This document shows, piece after piece, positions 58,401 to 64,000 of a stretch of DNA of 64,000 bases. Position numbers and translations under genes: made by a program. Numbering within the stretch: position 1 is the first letter of the stretch; the number at the start of each line of letters is the position of its first letter. Below the pieces are notes generated by a model that saw only the letters and a program-made list of their open reading frames with translations, was not told the origin of the DNA and did no database searches. This DNA comes from Tubiluchus corallicola (Eukaryota > Priapulida > Priapulimorpha > Priapulimorphida > Tubiluchidae), in assembly GCA_030141605.1 (NCBI GenBank), contig JAQGDQ010000123.1, positions 496,001 to 560,000 of the forward strand, in the 5' to 3' direction.

Positions 58401-61400
58401 GACATGAGTACACTTGACATCCACCAAACATCACATACCAACAAGTCATATGAAGCATACACAAAAATGGTTGCCGAGACTTCAAATTCAAGCTGCTATG
58501 TTGACTTCCAAAATATTGGTATGCGAGAACTACACAGCAGTGGTAATGAAAATCTTAGTAATGAGAGAAAAGTGCCATTTGGGAAGAAAAGAGAAAGAGT
58601 TTATGAGTGTGACACGTGCAAGAAAGTCTTCAAAGATGGAGGAACTCTGAAAGTTCATAAGCGCATACACACAAACGAAAGGCCATACATTTGTCACATT
58701 TGTCAAGCAACATTCAGACAACACCACCATCTAGTCAGACATGTAGCAAGCCATAGTGATGATAAACCATTTTCTTGTGATGTGTGCGGAAAAAGATTCA
58801 AATTAAGCGAATACCTCACAACACACAAGGCTGTGCATTCACAGGCTAAGAAATTCAAATGTGGAGTATGCGGCAAAGATTTTCGCCTATACAGCGATTT
58901 GAGAGCTCATCAGAAAGTTCATGCATCAAAAAACGCAAAGACTGATGGTATGTTTGACAATAAGCTTGCTTTTGATAGTCATGATACTAGTCACTCTAGG
59001 CTTAAACCCCACAAATGTCCCGTTTGTAAGAACGGTTTTAAAGTGGTTCGCCACATGAAAATTCATTTGTGGTCACATTCTAAGAACAATATGCACTATT
59101 GTCTCACTTGCGGAAAAAAATTTCAATCTCAAGTTGGCTTAGCTGTCCACAAAAGAATTCACATTGTAAAAAAAGAACTTGAAGAGGTTGTGAATGCAAG
59201 CACTAACTTGACGCAGTACGTGACCAGCACTAGTAAAGGTAAACAGTACCAATGTCCCGTATGTGAAGTGAAATTTGCACAGTCTACCTATCTGAGTGTA
59301 CACTTGCGAGTTCACACAGGCGAGAAGCCATATAAGTGTGAGGTTTGCAATAGTCGTTTTCGACAAAGAGCCCATCTTAAATGTCACATGTTCACTCACA
59401 CAGACCACAAACCTTTTTCTTGCAAAATATGTGCTGCATCTTTTAAGCAACTTTCAGCTTTAAAAAAACATGGTTTAGTACACACTGACTTAAAGCCATA
59501 CAAATGTGATTCTTGTAGTGCAGAATTTGCACAATCAACCGACTTGCTAAATCACATTATGGTACATAACGAAAATAGACCCTATACTTGTCAAACTTGT
59601 TTCGCTACATTTAAAACTGAATCATTCTTCAATAGCCACATTAAAGTACACACCCATCTTAAACCTCACGTTTGTGATGAATGTGGAAAAGACTTTCGAA
59701 TCGCTGCAAATCTAACAGTTCATAAGAGAACTCACTCTAACGAAAAGCCATACCAGTGTCAAATCTGCTCAAAGCGATTTAAACAAACAGGACACTTGAA
59801 AGTTCATTTGTCAATACATGCAGACTCGAAACCATATAAATGTGATTCTTGTGGTGCCAGTTTTAGGCAACCAGGAAACTTAAAGAGTCACCAAACCGTT
59901 CACACAGATGAAAGGCCACATGTATGTGACATTTGCCAATCAGCTTTTAAAACGTTTAGTTATTTGCAAAGCCACAAGCGAATACATACAGATTTGCGTC
60001 CATATAGCTGTACATGTGGAAAAACATTTAAAACACCAGATGGATTGAAAGCGCACGAGAAAACTCACACAGATGAAAAGCCATATGAATGTCGCCATTG
60101 TCATGCACGCTTTAAGCAGCAGCCTCACCTCAAAACTCATCTACTTACACATAGTACTCACAAACCTTATTGCTGTGACACTTGTGATGCACGCTTTAAA
60201 CAGTCATCCCACTTGAAAGTTCACATGGCTGTTCATAGCGATGTGCGACCATTTCCTTGTCATATTTGTGGTGCGGCATTTAAAACATCAACTTCACTCA
60301 GTAGTCATAAGCGCATTCACACGGACCTGAAGCCATATGTATGTGACGTATGCAACAGAGCCTTTAAATTTTCGGAAGGACTAAAATCTCACAAGAAAAC
60401 ACACTCAGCTGACAAACCTTTTTCATGTGACCAGTGTGGAGCATGTTTTAAGTTGGCTGGTTATCTCAAAAGCCATATGCTAGTTCACACTGAAATACGA
60501 CCCTATTGTTGTTCTACATGTGGAGCTACTTTTAAAACAGCCAGTTACCTCCATAACCACAGCAAAATTCACACAGACATTCGACCTCATATTTGCCACA
60601 TTTGTGGAAAAGGTTTTAAAATGTCATCAAACTTGCGAGCTCATGCACGAACTCATTCAAACGAGAAACCATATTCTTGTGACCAATGCTCTGCACAGTT
60701 TAAGCAAATTGCTCATTTAAAGATGCATGTCAGAACTCATTCTGATTTGAAACCCTATAAATGTGATTCCTGCGAATCTCGTTTCCGACAGTCTGCGCAT
60801 TTAAAAGTTCACATGGCTGTTCACACTGAATCACGACCATTTGCTTGTGAAATTTGTGGAGCTGCATTTAAAACACAATCATCATTAAACTCACACAAGA
60901 AAATCCATACAGACATTAAACCTCATTCATGTGATGTATGTGGGAAATCATTCAAATTTGCTGTTGGATTAAAAACTCACAGGCGAATTCATACAAATGA
61001 GAGACCTTTCTCTTGCGATACATGCCATGCTAGTTTTCGACAGGCTGGCAATTTGAAAAGTCATATGGCAGTGCATACAGATGTTCGACCGTACGCATGC
61101 CCAACATGTCAAGCTGCCTTTAAAACATCATACTATCTCCAGAATCACATTAGAATACACACGACTGCTCGTCCATTTCAATGTGATGTCTGTGAAAAAT
61201 CTTTTAAATTTAAGGAGGGATTACAATCTCACAAAAAGACACACACAAATGAACGCCCATTTGAGTGCGATACATGCCATGCACGATTCAAGCAAGCTGC
61301 TTATCTCAGAAGTCACATGCTTGTACATTCAGATGAAAGAAATCATTTTTGTGACATTTGTGGATCAGCTTTTAAAACTGCTGTTTATCTTGCCAATCAT

Positions 61401-64000
61401 AGGCGCATTCACACTGATATGAGACCATACAAATGTGATATTTGTTACAAGGATTTCAAGCTGCCCGATGGCTTAAAGGCACATAAGAAGACACATTCCG
61501 ATGAAAAACCATACTCGTGTAATATATGTGGTGCAAAATTCCGGCAAACAGCCCACGTAAAGGCACACATGTTAACCCATTCAGATGCTAAACCTTATAA
61601 GTGTGACACCTGTGATGCTTGTTTTAAGCAGTCAGCTCACTTAAAATCACATCTTGCTGTACACAGTGAAGAAAGAAAGTACTCATGTGATATTTGTTAT
61701 TCTGCTTTTAAAACATCTACTGCTCTAAACAGTCATAAAAGAATACATACTGATATAAAGCCTTATATATGTGCTACATGTGGCAATGCTTTCAAAACAC
61801 CAGACGGATTGAAATCTCACCAGATTAGTCATATGGATGAACGTCCGTTTGAATGTGATACATGTCATGCTAAATTTAAGCAATCCACAAACTTGAAATA
61901 TCACATGGTGGTGCATTCGGAAGAAAGAAATTATACATGTGATATATGTGACTCTGCTTTTAAAACTATGGCATATCTTACCACACATAAGCGTATTCAT
62001 ACAGAACTGCGTCCATACATTTGTGAATGTGGAAAAGACTTCAAGACACCTGATGGACTGAAATTGCATAAACGTACACACACAGGTGAGAAGCCATACT
62101 TCTGCAGTTTATGTGGTATGAGATTCAGGCAGTCAGGACATCTTAAATGTCACATGCAAACTATACATTCCGATTCTAAGCCATTTAAATGTGACACATG
62201 TGATGCATGTTTTAAACAGTCAGCAAACTTGCGCAGCCACATGGCCGTACATTCTGATATTCGTCCTTATCCATGTCCTATTTGTGAGGCCACTTTTAAA
62301 ACATCTACTTCATTAAGCAGCCATAAACGAATACACAGTGATATTAAACCACACATTTGTGACGTATGTGAAAAAGCATTTAAAACATCAGAAGGACTGA
62401 AGTCACACAAACACTCACACACAGATGCTAGACCCTTTGAGTGTGATACATGCCATGCCAAATTCAAGCAAGCAGGAAATTTAAAGAGCCACATGGTAGT
62501 GCATACTGAAGAACGTCCATGGACTTGTGATGTTTGTGAAGCCTCCTTTAAAACACAAGCATACCTTCATAGTCACAAACGTATCCACACTGATATAAGG
62601 CCTTACATTTGTGAATGTGGAAAAGATTTTAAAACACCCGATGCATTAAAACTTCATAAACGTACACATAGTGATGAAAAACCGTACGCTTGTGAAATTT
62701 GTCATTCAACATTTAAGCAGCTTGCCCATGTACGAGTTCACATGGCTACACATTCTGATCTCAAGCCATATAAATGTGACACTTGTAGTGCTAGCTTCAA
62801 GTTGGCAGCATATTTGAAAACCCACATGATTGTTCACACTGAAGAAAGACCATGGATATGTGACGTTTGCCAAGCTGCTTTTAAAACGTCTAGTTATCTT
62901 AGCTCACATAAGAAAATTCACACAGATTTGAGACCATACATTTGTGATCAGTGTGGAAAAGACTTCAAGCTTCCTGATGCCCTGAAACTTCACAAGAGAA
63001 CACATTCAAATCTAAGACCGTTTTCATGTGATGTATGTGGTCAGAAATTTCGGCAAACTGCACATGTTAAAGCACACATGCTTACGCATTCAGATTCAAA
63101 ACCATTCAAATGTGATACTTGTGATGCTTGTTTTAAACAGTCCGGGAATTTGAAATCTCATATGACAGTACATTCTGATGTTCGGGCTTACTGTTGCCCC
63201 ATATGCGGAACAGCTTTTAAAACAACCACATCATTAAACAGTCACAAACGGGTTCACAGTGACATTAAGCCTCATATCTGCTCCACTTGTGGCAAAGCTT
63301 TTAAAACTAGAGAAGGGCTAAAGTCACACAAATACACACACACAGATGAACGTCCATTTGCATGTGATACATGCAGTATGAGTTTTAAGCAATCCTCCAA
63401 TTTAAAAAGTCACATGATTGTGCATACTGATGTAAGACCACACGTTTGTGATATATGTCAGGCAGCTTTTAAAACAGTTAGTTACCTCACTAGTCATAAA
63501 CGAATTCACACAGATTTGAGACCATATAACTGCGAAATATGTGGAAAAGATTTCAAGTTACCAGATGGATTGAAACTCCATAAACGAATACACACCAATG
63601 AAAAACCTTTCTCGTGTGATACATGTCAAGCTGCCTTCAAGCAGTCTGCTCATCTCAAAGTTCATATGACAGTTCATACAGACGAGAGAAATCACATTTG
63701 TGATATATGTGAATCAGCTTTTAAAACTGCATCATACCTAGCCATTCATAAAAAAACACACAGTGATGTAAGACCTCATATCTGTGATATCTGTGGCAAG
63801 GGATTCAAGTTTACAGATGGGCTGAAAGCTCATAAAAAGACTCATACATCTGAGAAGCCATACCAATGTGAGATATGTTTTAGACGATTTCGACAAGGAG
63901 GACATTTAAAAATACATCTTCTTACACATTCTGACTCAAAACCTTTTAAATGTGACACATGTGATGCATGTTTTAAACAGTCTGGCCATTTAAAGGTTCA
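55479..64000 (+). CDS. Giant poly-C2H2 zinc-finger protein (about 77 fingers so far; 3' end outside the window)
   Basis: One uninterrupted frame of 2,840 codons runs to the window edge. The start ATG (MNAYEMNEELQAAIEQLELE) lies 58 bases after a splice acceptor. A short uORF (ATG at 55433) overlaps it in another frame. Residues 1-~440 lack a recognised domain, are Q/N/D/S-rich and include an acidic Ser-Asp run (DDSDSDSSDSDSNSDDFDNQ, near 56322). Fingers 1-14 (about 56.8-58.45 kb) are divergent, several with CPA.F cores and HxxxxH spacing, and finger 9 (CRVCKNSF) lacks its final His. Fingers 15-20 are followed by spacers. From finger 21 (59.25 kb) on they are contiguous at 28-residue spacing, and from about finger 27 they form a seven-class ordered array. 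Likely nuclear nucleic-acid binding. No KRAB, SCAN, BTB or ZAD domain is visible. Confidence 0.95.
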   Translation, partial: MNAYEMNEELQAAIEQLELEQIDLCGEQAGESSISELVYTNSIKNITSSVTDVGSVQQQQAGSQTRSAVTHATYQQQALSRINEFNVSLELMNTACVDSRDGLCALGTGTAVKDFVTLDEFQALQQNQMKESFSASGLLESLNNNEITNGTPEHLDNNENVFDTLQSEGYIETAIDSLGTLENNDVAVTIGSNALDINLLPFSQQDSDHSLSRQQHTTSQKVEINKQYELDLPIEDVTEQRLASDVTKQMCSDYGIDVKFSVENFTSMPVNNQDNDLNRDIDDSDSDSSDSDSNSDDFDNQDSIQNSVAPLNEKTSDSIINGSVFERNEAKVISGFPISLNSDNVEQLQVECKITNSPVNIEECQKYTIENSCKTILFKTDEQCECLDCGASLSNLLSSQEHLGLMTAVVKLCTCLQEGRKCLHYANEVSTSKLHVSELYSCHMCEITFHRLSALTNHMVMKHNDEDSTDNQSVAANYIQPPASLQKTHKCGICPASFSNVFNLQKHGRVVHSAIPKQYRCTKCTASFQALKNLTLHLRLHENEQQSFESQRIDKIATKTPTAGTDEASKPDQASKPDSIDKIPVNGIKKAGNTDEKSIKCRMCPAAFKHTASLKRHIQITHNKIKMYSCKLCPARFGVKSTVKKHMSDVHGGVPKKYKCQHCTASYRALKNLQRHMKLHIAKLQPVQEKKKNQYLCFLCSTRCSSADVLKEHIKTHSETKEPTADITTTPRKALLKIFKCNVCSVSFHSRLDRDVHLQTAHEKAKSTPEQQNSSLDSSICRVCKNSFNSKALLDQHMKQYKKLYECNACPAMFKVSTNRNKHVNNVHSGALKAFRCDVCGGGFHREYSLQSHMLLHNQAHKEQYKCDKCDFNCNSSEQLKTHIICKHSVTAQSPGIIIMDTPTVSLQKIKVEDSHAEAITIQESADMDFCEDMEHCCDICGKFFMKESELLVHEKVHMALKPYKCGICGLDFCDMSTLDIHQTSHTNKSYEAYTKMVAETSNSSCYVDFQNIGMRELHSSGNENLSNERKVPFGKKRERVYECDTCKKVFKDGGTLKVHKRIHTNERPYICHICQATFRQHHHLVRHVASHSDDKPFSCDVCGKRFKLSEYLTTHKAVHSQAKKFKCGVCGKDFRLYSDLRAHQKVHASKNAKTDGMFDNKLAFDSHDTSHSRLKPHKCPVCKNGFKVVRHMKIHLWSHSKNNMHYCLTCGKKFQSQVGLAVHKRIHIVKKELEEVVNASTNLTQYVTSTSKGKQYQCPVCEVKFAQSTYLSVHLRVHTGEKPYKCEVCNSRFRQRAHLKCHMFTHTDHKPFSCKICAASFKQLSALKKHGLVHTDLKPYKCDSCSAEFAQSTDLLNHIMVHNENRPYTCQTCFATFKTESFFNSHIKVHTHLKPHVCDECGKDFRIAANLTVHKRTHSNEKPYQCQICSKRFKQTGHLKVHLSIHADSKPYKCDSCGASFRQPGNLKSHQTVHTDERPHVCDICQSAFKTFSYLQSHKRIHTDLRPYSCTCGKTFKTPDGLKAHEKTHTDEKPYECRHCHARFKQQPHLKTHLLTHSTHKPYCCDTCDARFKQSSHLKVHMAVHSDVRPFPCHICGAAFKTSTSLSSHKRIHTDLKPYVCDVCNRAFKFSEGLKSHKKTHSADKPFSCDQCGACFKLAGYLKSHMLVHTEIRPYCCSTCGATFKTASYLHNHSKIHTDIRPHICHICGKGFKMSSNLRAHARTHSNEKPYSCDQCSAQFKQIAHLKMHVRTHSDLKPYKCDSCESRFRQSAHLKVHMAVHTESRPFACEICGAAFKTQSSLNSHKKIHTDIKPHSCDVCGKSFKFAVGLKTHRRIHTNERPFSCDTCHASFRQAGNLKSHMAVHTDVRPYACPTCQAAFKTSYYLQNHIRIHTTARPFQCDVCEKSFKFKEGLQSHKKTHTNERPFECDTCHARFKQAAYLRSHMLVHSDERNHFCDICGSAFKTAVYLANHRRIHTDMRPYKCDICYKDFKLPDGLKAHKKTHSDEKPYSCNICGAKFRQTAHVKAHMLTHSDAKPYKCDTCDACFKQSAHLKSHLAVHSEERKYSCDICYSAFKTSTALNSHKRIHTDIKPYICATCGNAFKTPDGLKSHQISHMDERPFECDTCHAKFKQSTNLKYHMVVHSEERNYTCDICDSAFKTMAYLTTHKRIHTELRPYICECGKDFKTPDGLKLHKRTHTGEKPYFCSLCGMRFRQSGHLKCHMQTIHSDSKPFKCDTCDACFKQSANLRSHMAVHSDIRPYPCPICEATFKTSTSLSSHKRIHSDIKPHICDVCEKAFKTSEGLKSHKHSHTDARPFECDTCHAKFKQAGNLKSHMVVHTEERPWTCDVCEASFKTQAYLHSHKRIHTDIRPYICECGKDFKTPDALKLHKRTHSDEKPYACEICHSTFKQLAHVRVHMATHSDLKPYKCDTCSASFKLAAYLKTHMIVHTEERPWICDVCQAAFKTSSYLSSHKKIHTDLRPYICDQCGKDFKLPDALKLHKRTHSNLRPFSCDVCGQKFRQTAHVKAHMLTHSDSKPFKCDTCDACFKQSGNLKSHMTVHSDVRAYCCPICGTAFKTTTSLNSHKRVHSDIKPHICSTCGKAFKTREGLKSHKYTHTDERPFACDTCSMSFKQSSNLKSHMIVHTDVRPHVCDICQAAFKTVSYLTSHKRIHTDLRPYNCEICGKDFKLPDGLKLHKRIHTNEKPFSCDTCQAAFKQSAHLKVHMTVHTDERNHICDICESAFKTASYLAIHKKTHSDVRPHICDICGKGFKFTDGLKAHKKTHTSEKPYQCEICFRRFRQGGHLKIHLLTHSDSKPFKCDTCDACFKQSGHLKV
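60085..64000 (+). repeat. Seven-finger higher-order repeat within the zinc-finger gene (588-bp period)
   Basis: Fingers 31-77 fall into classes in the order G-A-B-C-D-E-F. Cores: G FRQTAHVKAH, A FKQSAHLKSH, B FKTSTSLNSH, C FKTSEGLKSH, D FKQAGNLKSH, E FKTSSYLSSH, F FKTPDGLKLH. First Cys codons of successive G fingers are at 60090, 60678, 61518, 62103, 62691, 63027 and 63867. The spacings are 7, 10, 7, 7, 4 and 10 fingers. The 10-finger blocks are the heptad plus an extra D-E-F triplet, and the 4-finger block lacks B-C-D. This is the pattern expected from unequal exchange between blocks. Confidence 0.88.

Noticed and set aside
55859-62494. Minus-strand and alternative-frame open stretches within the zinc-finger gene (for example 59139-59450 and 61725-62081)
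   Set aside because: They are mirror frames of the periodic zinc-finger coding sequence, with no independent support.

Overview
This is AT-rich, intron-containing, transposon-laden animal nuclear DNA. The intact genes have GT-AG introns of a few hundred bases to several kb and encode the animal proteins VPS29, a SEC14L2-like lipid-binding protein, a RAD54B-like DNA translocase and a giant C2H2 zinc-finger protein. The mix of CR1/Jockey-type retroelements, hAT, pogo-like and PIF/Harbinger-like miniature elements, and many micro- and minisatellites suits an invertebrate (for example a lophotrochozoan, cnidarian or sponge). The sequence alone does not fix the phylum.

Layout. 1-17.8 kb: no convincing cellular gene. 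It holds a ~57-bp minisatellite (150-975), a trinucleotide microsatellite (about 4.16-4.48 kb), a pentanucleotide array (7.8-7.94 kb), three broken non-LTR retrotransposon pieces (9.4-10.0, 11.9-13.5 and 17.4-17.6 kb), a ~29-bp minisatellite (14.6-15.3 kb) and a mirror-image AAT/ATT microsatellite (17.7-17.8 kb). 18.76-22.36 kb (-): complete five-exon VPS29. 22.36-23.63 kb: intergenic region between two divergent genes. 23.63-38.77 kb (+): twelve exons of a SEC14L2-like CRAL-TRIO/GOLD gene whose last exon was not recognised. Its introns carry two hAT-type MITEs (one nested inside a TA-flanked element), a 30-bp minisatellite and a retrotransposon tail. 38.8-45.5 kb: no confident gene, with another hAT-type MITE and a pogo-type MITE. 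45.59-45.91 kb (+): a possible small gene. 46.14-49.95 kb (-): the C-terminal helicase half of a RAD54B-like gene, whose N-terminal exons were not found. 50-55.4 kb: a hAT transposase tail, a long hairpin repeat and small duplications. 55.48 kb to the window edge (+): an uninterrupted frame of 2,840 codons, still open at 64000, with an acidic N-terminal part and about 77 C2H2 fingers.

The four main genes do not form a pathway: retromer trafficking (VPS29), lipid transfer (SEC14L), recombination (RAD54B) and presumed DNA or RNA binding (zinc-finger protein). The most unusual structure is the zinc-finger array. From about 60.0 kb on, its fingers fall into seven classes in a fixed order, so the protein has a 7-finger (588-bp) higher-order repeat with 10-finger and 4-finger variants. 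Three fingers of one class have a shortened Cys-X-Cys knuckle, and nearly all linkers depart from the usual TGEKP.
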